Positions 10,381 to 20,608 of a stretch of 43,712 bases of DNA are shown here, one piece after another. The first letter of the stretch is position 1, and the number at the start of each line of letters is the position of its first letter. Below the pieces are notes generated by a model, which was given only the letters and a program-made list of their open reading frames with translations, did not search any database and was not told the origin of the DNA. The position numbers and the translations under genes are program-made. Source of the DNA: Halocafeteria seosinensis (Eukaryota; Sar; Bigyra; Bicosoecida); NCBI GenBank assembly GCA_001687465.1, contig LVLI01000918.1:1-43712 (forward strand). Reading direction: 5' to 3'.

Positions 10381-12595
10381 ATGACGACATCCATGGAAAA
10401 CGGCGTGCAGACGCAAGATGCCTCTGTACAGCAGCAGCACCAGCAGCTTGTGAAATCTGTACGCAGTATTTTATCAGGCACAGCTGAGGTATGTGTTACA
10501 CTAAGAATTCGTATTGCTTATTGTTCCCCCATTCTTACCCGCTGATCCTCAATTGGTTTCCAGGCAACGCACGAAGGGTACTTGAAAATTATATCTGAGC
10601 TACAGAATGGCCATGAGCAGACTGTCGTACGCCTGCTCCGGGCGATTGCTGAATGTGTTGATATTATCGCAGCAAATTCGGGACGACATGGAACACTTTT
10701 ACAGGTCATTTTTGATCTGAACTGGCAGTACAGTGTGGCTGTACAGAAGGCCTACGTGAATCTGCTGTATCACTTACTCAGCGTTGACAGCTGCTTTATC
10801 AACTCAGTGCTGGTGTCATTGGTTAAGGGAATGCAACCAGGAAATGACGATGAAGAAAAAGACTTTACTGATGCAGATTGGAAGAAGGATACTCTTGCGG
10901 CACAAGCTGTGCCCTTACACAAAGAAGATTTAGACAATCTAACGGGCCAGAGTCCACACAAAGTCAGCCGTATAATAGTGCTGAGAACGTGTCGTGATAT
11001 CCAAAAGCTCATTCCCACATGTACGAGCCAAATTTTACGAACAGCAATTAGAGCATTCCCTCACAAATATCATCCCTCATGGAAGTTAAGGAGCTACACC
11101 AGAAGGTTTCTTTCGTTGGCGGAGGCTTTGCCTCTTTTGCGAGATAGAATAGTAACGTATGCAATCGAAAAGATGATAGATATGGATGTTGAGATTCGAC
11201 TGGAAGAAGTTCCTGATGAACTGCTGGACGACGATGCTGACATTGAAAACTCGGGTTTCACAAGCGAGCAAATTAAGCGCTTCAAAGCGAGTATAGCCAT
11301 GGCAGAAAAACTGGACGCTGTGATGGAAGAACTCATTATTTATTTGGATGAATTCTGTGATGCTTCCAGGGTATCTGCAGCCTCACAATCGAATGATGGT
11401 TCCAGTTTTGCTTCTTTACAAAGGCGACGGGATCACGTGTTTGCTCTTTTGCTTAATGTTTTCGAAAAGAGCATTCTACATACCCACAGAAGCAAGTACA
11501 CGCAGTTTCTTTTGTTCTATTTTTGTCGCCTCGGTTCGCGGCTTGCTGATATGTTCGTTGGTCGACTTCTACACCATTGTATTGAGGGAAATGTCGCCGC
11601 CGTAACTCGGCATGCGTGCGCAGCGTATATTGGCAGCTATGTGGCTCGGGCAAAATATCTGGAGCACTCTACCGTGCGTCAGACTTTATTCTACCTCCTC
11701 AAATGGATACATGCTCGTATCGATGAATGGGAAGCCGCGGAGCAGGAAGGCAGACCTATCTATATTGAAACAGATAACATATTTTATTCTGTATGCCAGA
11801 GTGCATTTTATATCGTATGCTTCAGGGCCGCCGAGTTTCAGGAATCATCTGAAGCGATCAAGTACCTTCAGTCTTTCTATTGGGGACGGGTAGTTTCATG
11901 TAAAGGAGACCCTCTGGAGGTATGTAATTATTTCTATAAGGGTGGCTTGTATAGCAGCCGTTGAAATTATTGATGCTTGGTTGTGTATGCAGCATTGCTT
12001 GGAATCTGTCGCGTGTGAGTTCATTAGGATAGCTGAAATTCTTCGGCTAGTTCCGAAGAAACAACTTGAACCCTTCCGACGAAGTGACAGTCCCACGGCG
12101 ATGCAACGAGATAGATCGGAGTCTGTGGAGAAGAATAAAGCAAAGCACGGGCCATTACATGGATTTTTTCCGTTTGATCCGTTCTTACTTAAACGCTGTA
12201 GCAACTATATTCAAGGAGAGGGGCTCTATCGATATTGGAAGCCTTTAGAAGACACAGATGCTCAAGATGATGCGTCATCTGACGATTCCGAAGATGAGGA
12301 TATGAATGGGCACAGGGAATCAATAGAAGATGATGGAGGCGGTAGCAAAGACTTAAGAGAGGCGGCAAATGATGGTATGCGATCTCGTCTGAGAGGCTTG
12401 AGCTTTGACGAAGAAGCCTACTACGCCACGTTGCATAGTCCCTCAAGGAAGAATGGCGTTAGGTTTCGGAGCATTAGCGATGAAACTCACGGGTCTGACC
12501 CTTACGATAACGATAATAATGAGGAGTTTGTTGGTAGTGGAAATGGTGTCCCTGGATGGGATGTCTTTCGGAAGTTGATGGGAGGGACAGAGTAA
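10381..12595 (+). CDS. RRN3: RNA polymerase I transcription initiation factor RRN3 (TIF-IA)
   Basis: Three exons, 10381-10488, 10564-11919 and 11993-12595, all joined in phase 0 (both introns start GTATGT), give 688 residues, close to the human protein (about 650). RRN3 bridges RNA polymerase I and its promoter factors to start ribosomal RNA synthesis in the nucleolus. Family features seen are the HEAT-like helical body with YVNLLYHLLSVDSCFINSVL, the acidic stretch EVPDELLDDDADIEN, the conserved FLLFYFCRLGSRLADMFVGR, the TRHACAAYIGSYVARAKYL block and, after the last junction, HGFFPFDPFLLKRCSNYI. The C-terminus is acidic and serine-rich, a plausible regulatory tail. The gene converges on DRG2, with 126 bp between stops. 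Confidence 0.93.
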
Positions 12596-12721
12596 AATTC
12601 CGACAATACACACACCATGGCGTAGATCGCCTGGGCAAGCAAGCGTGCATGTCATCATTTATACCATTACAATAGCTTGGGTTGCTTCCAGCCGACTCGA
12701 GGCCAGACAAGGTAGTATGCA

Positions 12722-14072
12722 TTACGTTTTGAGTTGCCCTTTCTTCTTTTTCTTCTCTTTTTGTCTATCATAATGCTCCTGCACTCGCAAGGTGTAATCT
12801 TTGTCTTGCTTTTGCTCCGTTGCGGTTTTGAGGGAAATCTGTACAACATCTTCATCATGCAATTCATGTTGCAGTCCACACTGTTGCGGCGTGTGAATGG
12901 CAGACGTGCCCCACACAAGAGCGTACTTGAAGTCCCTTAAAATGCTCTTGTGAATATGTTTACAGAATGCCTCAATAGTAAAGCCATGTCGTCCTTCTGT
13001 GAGTACTACTGGTTCTTTCAAGTCAGGAGCACATCCTTTCTTTTTTGTATAAACTCTTCGTAGACTCAAGTACTTCCAAAGAGCATCGAGGAGGCGATCC
13101 AGATTTAGTTTTTGTGTTACAGAGATGACCATCGAGTTGGGGAGCCGGGCAACCCGATCGACATCTTCTATGGTAACCGTATCAATTTTGTTGTAGACGT
13201 AGAGGCATTTAACATATTTTCGATTTCCTTCGATAACGTCAATAAGCTGGTCCGTTGTTATGTCCTCCCGGCATAAAATATCTGCATTATGGATCTTGTA
13301 CTCTTGGCAGATCCCTTCCACTGTTTTCTGGGGGTTGTCCCCCAGATTGGTAACCGGCACAACTGGTGTAAATTTGATCCCTCCATCCTTCTTTTTCTTA
13401 AACGTCATATCCGGTGGTCTTTTGTTAAGTCGCAACCCAACACTTTCTAACTCTCTTTCCAAAATCTCCTGATGGTTCTTGACTTGCTCTTTGCCAGCAT
13501 CGAGTACCATCACCACCACATCGGAGCTCTTCGCCACAGCAATGACCTGTCTTCCTCTGCCCTTTCCATGGGCCGCCCCTTCAATAATACCAGGTAAATC
13601 CAGCATTTGAATTTTCGTGCCTTTGTAATAAATGTTTCCGGGAATACAAGTCAGTGTCGTGAATTCGTAGGCTGCAATATCTGATTCCGTCCCCGTCAAG
13701 GACGATAACAACGAAGACTTCCCCACCGACGGGAATCCAATCAGAGCAATCCTTGCATCTCCACTCTTGGACACATCAAATCCTTCACCCTTGGAGGCTC
13801 CAGCACCGCTCTTGGGGGGCTCAAGCAATTGACTACGTAATCGTGCTAATTTGGCTTTGAGACGTCCCAAATGTCCTTCTGTGGCTTTGTTCTTCTGCGT
13901 CCGTTTGATCTCCTCCTCTGCGTACATCACACAAATTAGATAAGTTTCAACCAGAGACAGGGAGAAAATGTATACTCGCTCTTTCTCTCTTTCTGCGCGT
14001 GCATCATTAATATGCAGGAAAATGCATGTCAGACTTACCAATTTCCTTGATTTGTTCCGTGATAAGCACCAT
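12722..14072 (-). CDS. DRG2: Developmentally regulated GTP-binding protein 2 (DRG2-type GTPase)
   Basis: Two minus-strand exons, 14072-14039 and 13917-12722, joined in phase 1, give 409 residues beginning MVLITEQIKEIEEEIKRTQK. DRG GTPases associate with translating ribosomes and DFRP partner proteins. G1 is GFPSVGKSS, G3 is DLPGIIEGAAHGKGRGRQVI and G4 is NKID. The HTH insert RTQKNKATEGHLGRLKAKLA and the C-terminal TGS domain, ending HDEDVVQI, are present. VARLPNSMVISVTQKLNLD and ALVWGTS resemble DRG2 rather than DRG1. About 35 extra residues follow the TGS end, finishing with a lysine run (KEKKKKKGQLKT), which is longer than usual. The first exon holds only 11 codons. The gene diverges from the WW-domain gene across 283 bp. 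Confidence 0.93.
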
Positions 14073-14355
14073 TTTCACCCCCTTTTCTGCCGTTGGAAAT
14101 GTACTCAATTGGGACCTGAGACGAGTAAAAATGAAATTTGAATGGTGATTATCCCATGTACAGCCTCTGAAGCGCATCTAGACCGACAAAAGGACTGAGT
14201 CCGGACGAATCGATGCCGTCAATCATTTCGTTCACTGCATCTAAGGTCCATAAAGACACCAAAACGTTCCTGTCCCTTTCTTGTGGCAGTGTTGTATGGT
14301 AAGAGACGTTTATGGTGTATAAGTTAATCTGTTAGTGCCGTTTTCCGTTGATTCG

Positions 14356-17300
14356 ATGGCCGATGCGTTGATTATGGAGCAGGAACAGGTCCAAAACAAG
14401 CGTCAAAAGGTGGCTTCAGGCGCATCGGAAGGCGCTTCTAGACAGAGTTTATCTTCTTCCCAATCCCAGTCTCAACCCAAGGTGAAGAGGACCAAGCCAC
14501 TGTCCAGACAATACCGAGCTCATCAGCTGACCAACGGCAAATGGTACTTTGAGAACACAACTACAGGACAAACCTCTTGGGATGCTCCTTCTCCAGTGGT
14601 GTATAACAAACAAGGCGAACCTGAATGGAGGCACGAGATTTTTCCGTCAGGAGGGGAAGATGAAAAGTATATCCGGAGAACGATTAAGAAACGGTACGCG
14701 GAGGCGTTAGTCAAATTGCCACGGGATGCCGGATCTGCGTTTGTCCGAGAAAACGACACGAAGGATCTCTTCGAAGAGTTGCCACCCCACACGACAAACA
14801 CGGCTACCAAAGGAGACAAAAGCAGAGAGGGTACCCCAAGAGAGATTACCCCAAGTGGCTCCTCGTTGGACCAGAAAACACCTACGCAGAGCTCAGAAGG
14901 GGCACAGGAGGACAATTCAACCGAAGCGCTATGGGAAAAGCTGGCCAACGAGGACTCTATTATGGAAGTGGATGGGATAAGAACTATAAACAGGCTCGTA
15001 AAGAGCGCGACAACAGCAGAAGAACGGAAAAGTGTACTCAAACTGAGTAATGAACAATACACGGGGTACGCTGAAATAGGTAACTTTGTAGCTGTCTTCC
15101 TGGCGTGTAGCTTCGGCGAGGAACCAGAAAGGCTGAAGAACACGAAGGAACTTGTTTCAATGCCTGTCGAATCACCCACTGTCAACAACTTGGCAGTAAA
15201 GACGTTAGAAAGCAGACTCGAAAGTCAATTAGGTGAGCGGGAAGAAAATAAGTTACAGGAACACACGGCTGCTCATGGGCGCAGTTGGTTCAAAGATACA
15301 CTTTTCCGCCACAGACCATGGAGAAGACTGATGCTTAACATTGCTGTTCGGTCTCACACCTCGAAGGAACGAAACCGAGCAGGCGAGAAAGGGAGGACGT
15401 TAGCCTTGATTGAACATCTCATGCCTCGCGAAATAGCTCGCAATGGTCATCACTTGGAAGTGACAACTGCTCTCCATGTTATTGAAAAGTGTCGTCTGTT
15501 TGTTCACAGGCGAATCCACAGAGACCTGACGTTGCTGTGCCTCACGAGTAGTCGGGCTCTTCTTGACCGTCCAGAGGATGGAATCTTTACCCTAGATAGT
15601 CCGTGCTTCCTTCCGGGAATTGTAAAGTACAGTGTGGATCGCATTAGTTCGACATCGTTTTCACTTTTGCTTTTCATGTTTCTACTAGGAAGACTGGAGA
15701 AATCGTGCAGTGAATGGGATTTGGATGATTCGACTCACAAAAACCGAGTGAGATCTCTTTCAGGGATTTGCAAGAGCCGGTTGCGACGGTTGCATCAAGA
15801 AGCTGCGTTTGCTGGTCTGCGGAACCAAATCTACTTTGAGAAACCACTGTTTAAGGCTAGTTTTCCTGGAGACGGAAAGATAGAAGCAGCTTCGCTACAA
15901 ACATCTCTGTCAGCAAGAGCCGCTTCCGTCGCGTACGATGCCGGGAAGGCTAGCTTTACCAACCCGATCAGCGTGCTTTCGGAATTGTGTTTGGATTTGT
16001 GGCGTAGTCAACAAAAGTATCTTAGTGGCAACACATTGGGTGCATCCGTGAAGCCCAGTGCTTTGGAGGAAGGAACCCAAGAGAATTTTGAACCGGCGCA
16101 TGTCCGAGATATGCTTCTTGGTGCGTGTAGCTCAGTTCTTGACTCCGTTGTGGAGGAAAATGAAACGAACACGGTGCTAATGGGTTTAAAGTTGAACATC
16201 TCTTGGGTTAGAGATATATTTGGATCTATATGTTACAGTGATCAAGTAGCTGAACGGAGGGAGATGGCTGGAGCTTCACAACCTGGAGGTATTTCGAGCT
16301 TCAAACCTGCGTCCGTTGATTTCGATGTGCTCAGTGAAGGATTCTTAACAGCTGTTCTGGAGTACTTGAAAACCAACGACATGTCCGATTTTCGCCCAGT
16401 ACTGTCGCAGCCATGGATTATTTGGACCCTCCTGAAACGAATGTTTACTGACCTTGATGTTGTTGTCGCATCTCCCGAATCTTCCAAGACGGATCTACCG
16501 GAAGCAAACAGTGCTATGGCCCCACCAGTTCTCCGTCTTTGTGCACAACTTTTGAGTAAACTTAGTGGGAGGGAATCTGACGAAGACAACTTGCTATTGT
16601 TGGCGAGCATCTGCCGTAATGGAGGGATGCCTGGTCGTTTAAGGAAAATTCGCAACAAACTAAACTGGCCAGGATGGGTATTCCGGTCCGAGTCTTTTGG
16701 AGAGGAAGAATCGGAGGGAGCAGATCTAAATCTGATTGATAGTCGTGTACTGTTAGCACTGCGGTATTGCCCCTTAGGTGTTTGTGGTGTTTTGTTATGG
16801 ATGGTTCAACAAATCACTGGCCCCTCTGCCATCAGAAACCAAGGCGTAATTATGGGAACAATGAAGGTAAAACTGGATATGGCTCAGCTACTTGTGAGAA
16901 TTCATCCTCAGCTAAGTCCTCTTTGCTGGTTGGTCCCATCAGCAGTACTGTGTTTGCGCTCTTATATTCCCACGTTTACCATGAAAGAAACCCAACAGTT
17001 GGAGACGTATGCCGTGAATGCGTTTGTACCTGTGGCAACGGAAGGCAAATCCTTCTCATTGTGTGCTTTTAGTTTGGCTAAATGGATCACAAGTACGAGT
17101 GGGCACATGAGCCCTGCTGTGGACCAATCGTGGTTACGGAGATTTTTGGAGGATGTAAAGAGCTGTTTACAACAGCCATACAGCCCTCATTTCTTGTATT
17201 CAGTGTTCAAGTCTGTGAGAGATGTGCTGGAAGGGCTATCCTTGGATCGACATAAACCCGAGGATCTTGATCTAGCCACGTTGCTGCAAAACGGATACAC

Positions 17301-17550
17301 CCCTGGCTACCAAACCTTGCGTGTGTTGGGGAAGAATGTTGCTGAATGGGTCCTTACGCTATGTAGAGATTTACTTACGTCGTTTGAGTCTTTGAAGACT
17401 GTGCAAAAGGACGCAGTGCTTTCTCAATTCACTAGTTTGCGGAATAGTAAATTACTTGGATATCCTGGTGGTTTACCATCTTCGGTGACGGTACCCTGCG
17501 ATTTGCGGACGTTATGCGAAGAAACAGCTCGCGTTGTCGTTCGGAAGTAG
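14356..17550 (+). CDS. Large WW-domain protein of unknown function
   Basis: A single exon encodes 1,064 residues. I start at ATG 14356 because the frame upstream offers only a GTG. A basic, serine/glutamine-rich N-terminus with a likely nuclear signal (NKRQKVASG, KVKRTKPLSR) leads to one WW domain: HQLTNGKWYFENTTTGQTSW followed by DAP, with both tryptophans and the proline in place. WW domains bind proline-rich or phosphorylated Ser-Pro peptides. Residues about 130-230 are polar and probably disordered. The remaining 800 residues look like an all-helical repeat fold without recognised signature. Near the end, LDMAQLLVRIHPQLSP faintly recalls the C-terminus of negative elongation factor B, but this is too weak to name it. 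There is no NPPF motif, so it is not a PCIF1-type cap methyltransferase. A nuclear role in transcription or RNA processing is only a guess. Confidence 0.8.
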   Translation: MADALIMEQEQVQNKRQKVASGASEGASRQSLSSSQSQSQPKVKRTKPLSRQYRAHQLTNGKWYFENTTTGQTSWDAPSPVVYNKQGEPEWRHEIFPSGGEDEKYIRRTIKKRYAEALVKLPRDAGSAFVRENDTKDLFEELPPHTTNTATKGDKSREGTPREITPSGSSLDQKTPTQSSEGAQEDNSTEALWEKLANEDSIMEVDGIRTINRLVKSATTAEERKSVLKLSNEQYTGYAEIGNFVAVFLACSFGEEPERLKNTKELVSMPVESPTVNNLAVKTLESRLESQLGEREENKLQEHTAAHGRSWFKDTLFRHRPWRRLMLNIAVRSHTSKERNRAGEKGRTLALIEHLMPREIARNGHHLEVTTALHVIEKCRLFVHRRIHRDLTLLCLTSSRALLDRPEDGIFTLDSPCFLPGIVKYSVDRISSTSFSLLLFMFLLGRLEKSCSEWDLDDSTHKNRVRSLSGICKSRLRRLHQEAAFAGLRNQIYFEKPLFKASFPGDGKIEAASLQTSLSARAASVAYDAGKASFTNPISVLSELCLDLWRSQQKYLSGNTLGASVKPSALEEGTQENFEPAHVRDMLLGACSSVLDSVVEENETNTVLMGLKLNISWVRDIFGSICYSDQVAERREMAGASQPGGISSFKPASVDFDVLSEGFLTAVLEYLKTNDMSDFRPVLSQPWIIWTLLKRMFTDLDVVVASPESSKTDLPEANSAMAPPVLRLCAQLLSKLSGRESDEDNLLLLASICRNGGMPGRLRKIRNKLNWPGWVFRSESFGEEESEGADLNLIDSRVLLALRYCPLGVCGVLLWMVQQITGPSAIRNQGVIMGTMKVKLDMAQLLVRIHPQLSPLCWLVPSAVLCLRSYIPTFTMKETQQLETYAVNAFVPVATEGKSFSLCAFSLAKWITSTSGHMSPAVDQSWLRRFLEDVKSCLQQPYSPHFLYSVFKSVRDVLEGLSLDRHKPEDLDLATLLQNGYTPGYQTLRVLGKNVAEWVLTLCRDLLTSFESLKTVQKDAVLSQFTSLRNSKLLGYPGGLPSSVTVPCDLRTLCEETARVVVRK

Positions 17551-18003
17551 AGGATGGATCAACTGCTAGAGCGACTGAGTATTATATATTGGATAGTTAG
17601 CCGGTAACCCATAAATTATACACTCGTACGTACGTACTACACTGATTGCACTGTATAGGTAAGGTCCACGTCAACCAAATGCAAGCAACAATTCCTGCGG
17701 TAGACAAATCTTCATTGCAGTGCGCATTGTACATTATATAGCCCAAGCTGGAAGATAGAAAAAGGGTTCTAGTTTCTAGAACAATGTTGTAATGAACTTT
17801 CAATTCCCACAACTACTTTTTCTAAGCGAAGTCCCCTAGCGGAACTCTGACCGGAAAAATGGATAAGAACTTGCATTTCAAATTGGATTGATTTTTGCTA
17901 AGGGGTGTTGTCCATTCAGTCAAAGATATATATATATATATATATATAGAATAAACAGTTACACTATCTTGTCACATTTCTGACGTTATAGAGTGTCGTT
18001 GCC
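17551..18003. other. Intergenic region upstream of the acyl-CoA dehydrogenase
   Basis: No gene is seen. The stretch contains a GTACGTACGTAC run near 17625-17637 and an (AT)n microsatellite at 17926-17948, about 55 bases before the dehydrogenase start codon. The microsatellite lies where core promoter or 5' leader sequence is expected. Confidence 0.6.
17926..17948. repeat. (AT)n microsatellite
   Basis: Twenty-three bases of uninterrupted alternating A and T lie just upstream of the acyl-CoA dehydrogenase start codon. Confidence 0.9.
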
Positions 18004-19522
18004 ATGTTCTCCTCGCTCCTTCGATCCCGCTGCGCTGCTGCCTCCTCTTTGGCAGCCAGTGGCCTACGAGGAGGAAGAGCAGCTGCTGCTGCAATGCCTC
18101 CTCAAAGTGGTGGTCTTATGCACTTCTCCTCTGGTGTCAAACCTGGACCCTTATCGGCGTTCACGGAAGAGGAGAGAGCGATTCAAGACGCAGGTACGTC
18201 AGCGCAGTCCACGAGGAAGATACGAGGCCCTCATTCACATAATGAATGTCTTTCTTCGGATACAAACAGTCCGGCGTTTTGCGCAAGATGTCATTGCTCC
18301 TAAAGTGAATGAGATGGACAAGAATGCCACCATGGACCCTGAAATCATCCGCGGCATGTTCGAACAAGGTGTACGTCCACTTCCTCATCACGCATTGGCT
18401 GATCTATCTATCAACGTGTGCCTGTGATGACACAGTTCATGGGGATCGAAATTGACCCCAAGTACGGAGGTACAGGAAGCAGCTTCACTGCGGCGTGTAT
18501 CATGGTCGAAGAGCTAGCCCGTGTAGATGCCTCCGTCAGTGTCTGCGCTGACGTGCAAAATACTTTGGTCAACAATGTCTTTGCTGTACGTACTTGCCCT
18601 CGTTGATTGACTGCGACTCCGGTTCACGCGTCCGTTGAACTATGATGTACTCAATTTGGGTTTTGGTGTGCAGTTCTATGGCTCTGAAGAGCTTCAGGCT
18701 CGTGTATTCCCACGTCTAAGTACGGACACGGTCGGCTCATTTTGCTTATCCGAGCCAGAATCAGGCAGCGATGCGTTTGCATTGAAAACGAAAGCGATTG
18801 ATCAGGGAGATCATTTTGTCATCAACGGTAATAAGTTGTGGATCACCAACGGAGCCGAAGCAGGACTCTTTATCGTAATGGCGAATGCGAACCCAGAAGC
18901 TGGATACAAAGGCATTACGGCGTTTCTCTGTGATAAGGATACGCCTGGTCTAAGCATAGGTCCCAAGGAAGATAAGCTTGGAATACGCGCAAGCAGCACT
19001 GTTCCAGTCATATTAGAAGACGTGAAAGTGCCCAAGGAGAACGTCATCGGCGACGTCGGCAAAGGATACAAGATTGCAATCGAAATCTTGAACGAGGGTC
19101 GAATTGGCATCGCTAGTCAGATGCTTGGAATTGCTCAGGGGGCATTTGACACGGTAATGCCATATCTATGGGAACGCAAGCAGTTTGGAACACAAATTGG
19201 GGAGTTCCAAGGGATGCAACATCAATATGCCCAAGCAGCTGTGGACATTCAAGCTGCTCGCAACCTGGTGTACGATGCTGCACGTCGGAAAGAAGCAGGA
19301 ATGACATTCGTTAAAGAGGCTGCTATGGCGAAACTTTATGCCTCGCAAGTGGCACAGCGTGTGTCAAGCCAAGCAATAGAGTGGATGGGTGGAGTAGGGT
19401 TCACGAAGGAATATGGCGTCGAAAAGTATTACCGCGACTGCAAGGTTGGGGCGATTTACGAGGGCACATCGAATATTCAGTTACAAACTATTGCCAAGTT
19501 ATTGAAGAAGGAATATCAGTAA
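18004..19522 (+). CDS. ACADSB: Short/branched-chain acyl-CoA dehydrogenase, mitochondrial
   Basis: Four exons, 18004-18193, 18270-18370, 18436-18585 and 18674-19522, join in frame to 429 residues, matching human ACADSB (432). All three introns begin GTACGT. The enzyme oxidises 2-methylbutyryl-CoA (isoleucine breakdown) and related acyl-CoAs, passing electrons to ETF. The Ala/Arg/Ser-rich N-terminus ([20 protein letters not shown]) looks like a mitochondrial presequence. Seen are [18 protein letters not shown], the FAD-binding [19 protein letters not shown], the [11 protein letters not shown] strand, and near the C-terminus [20 protein letters not shown] and [19 protein letters not shown], whose YEG glutamate is the catalytic base. 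Closest wording is to the short/branched-chain subfamily, though other acyl-CoA dehydrogenases are similar. Confidence 0.93.
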
Positions 19523-19921
19523 ACCTTTGATCACATGTCTTTTGGCATTAGTTTAGCTACCGACTTGGCGGTATCTGAATGAAACTATTCCTGAATGAAA
19601 TCAGTGTCGGATGCATTTGTCTTTTTATTCCCATAGTAACTTCCTCTCAAACACTGACTACAATCTAAATTCAACAATATGCAACTTGCCGCAAGAAAAA
19701 CGATTCCAGCAGGTTACCGGCCTTTCGGAACGGATTTCGGGATGACCCGAAAACCCGTAATATGGGAAGCCAACCTTGCCGATATCGTATGCATTCTTAC
19801 CGTATAGACAAATTATAACCACGTAATAATAACTCATTAAACGTGTCGTTCCGACTTTAAGACGCAATATTTCGCTTTGGTGGCCCTATTGGATACGCAA
19901 GGCGTGTAAACAGACCCGAAA
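19523..19921. other. Intergenic region between dehydrogenase and IF1-like gene
   Basis: About 400 bases contain no supported gene. They should hold the 3' end of the dehydrogenase mRNA and the promoter of the IF1-like gene. I see no distinct motif. Confidence 0.5.
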
Positions 19922-20579
19922 ATGTCCGGCAGTCGTGGAATGATGCTGACGATGCGCTCTATGAGAGCCTCTAGTCTGCTCCCGAGGAAGACCCTGACCA
20001 CTCCGAGTGCTTCCATGGCACCCTTGGCGAATGCAGTCAGTGGCGCAAGGTTCAAAACCTACGACATGCAGGATCGTGAGCGCGCGCTTGAGGTAAGAGC
20101 CATCGGCGGGACTTGACGAGATTACGCTGGGGGCGGCGATATTTTCATTCACGTGCTACTGCAGAACCGCTACTTTAGTATGGAGGACGACAGGTTGCTC
20201 AGAGTACGTAATGGAGCAGAAGAAAGGAGCATGAGTGATTGTGACTGGTTGATCTGTATCTGCAGAAATTGTTGAAGAAAGCACGAGCTCAAGCCCAAGA
20301 AGTAAGAAAGGCTTGGCTTCGGTGTTCAGGGAAGGTTGAATTGAGTGATAGCTCATATTGACTTTGATGATTTTTGCAGAGCGATCCTCAAGCCCAGAAG
20401 GAAGCAGCTGACGTAGAGGACCAAGAACTGCGAAAGATCGTAGATAAGTACCAAATGTCGACAGAGGATGTCCAAGGTGAGACCTCTGTGTGTATTCTAG
20501 AGCACATTTTCAATGTGACTAAGAATATAAGAAATTACATGCAGCCTTGAAAGACTGGAGACACTCCCACGCTTTCTAA
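19922..20579 (+). CDS. Small mitochondrial protein, ATPase-inhibitor IF1-like
   Basis: Five small exons, 19922-20092, 20165-20203, 20266-20301, 20380-20476 and 20545-20579, join in frame to 125 residues. Phases agree at every junction, and introns start GTAAGA, GTACGT, GTAAGA and GTGAGA. The N-terminus is rich in Met, Ser and Arg with no acids until about residue 46, as in mitochondrial presequences. Then comes a charged helix, RERALENRYFSMEDDRLLRK, followed by LLKKARAQAQ. The pattern of charged residues around a Tyr-Phe resembles the minimal inhibitory helix of IF1, which blocks reverse action of mitochondrial ATP synthase (family: 'E..YF......LL..L'). The tail, KIVDKYQMSTEDVQALKDW, is not typical of IF1. 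I call it IF1-like with moderate doubt. It converges on the GARP gene with only 29 bp between stops. Confidence 0.6.
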
Positions 20580-20608
20580 AGAACATGTGTATGTCGTGAT
20601 TGGAAGCG

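Noticed and set aside
9847-10440. 197-codon minus-strand open frame upstream of RRN3
   Set aside because: No recognisable motif; it overlaps the clear first exon of RRN3 on the other strand, so a chance frame is likelier.
14523-15188. 221-codon minus-strand open frame
   Set aside because: It lies wholly inside the WW-protein coding exon, has no domain, and is a low-complexity serine-rich mirror of that gene.
14356-17550. PCIF1-type cap methyltransferase for the WW protein
   Set aside because: The N-terminal WW placement fits, but the catalytic NPPF motif is absent and the rest shows no methyltransferase pattern.
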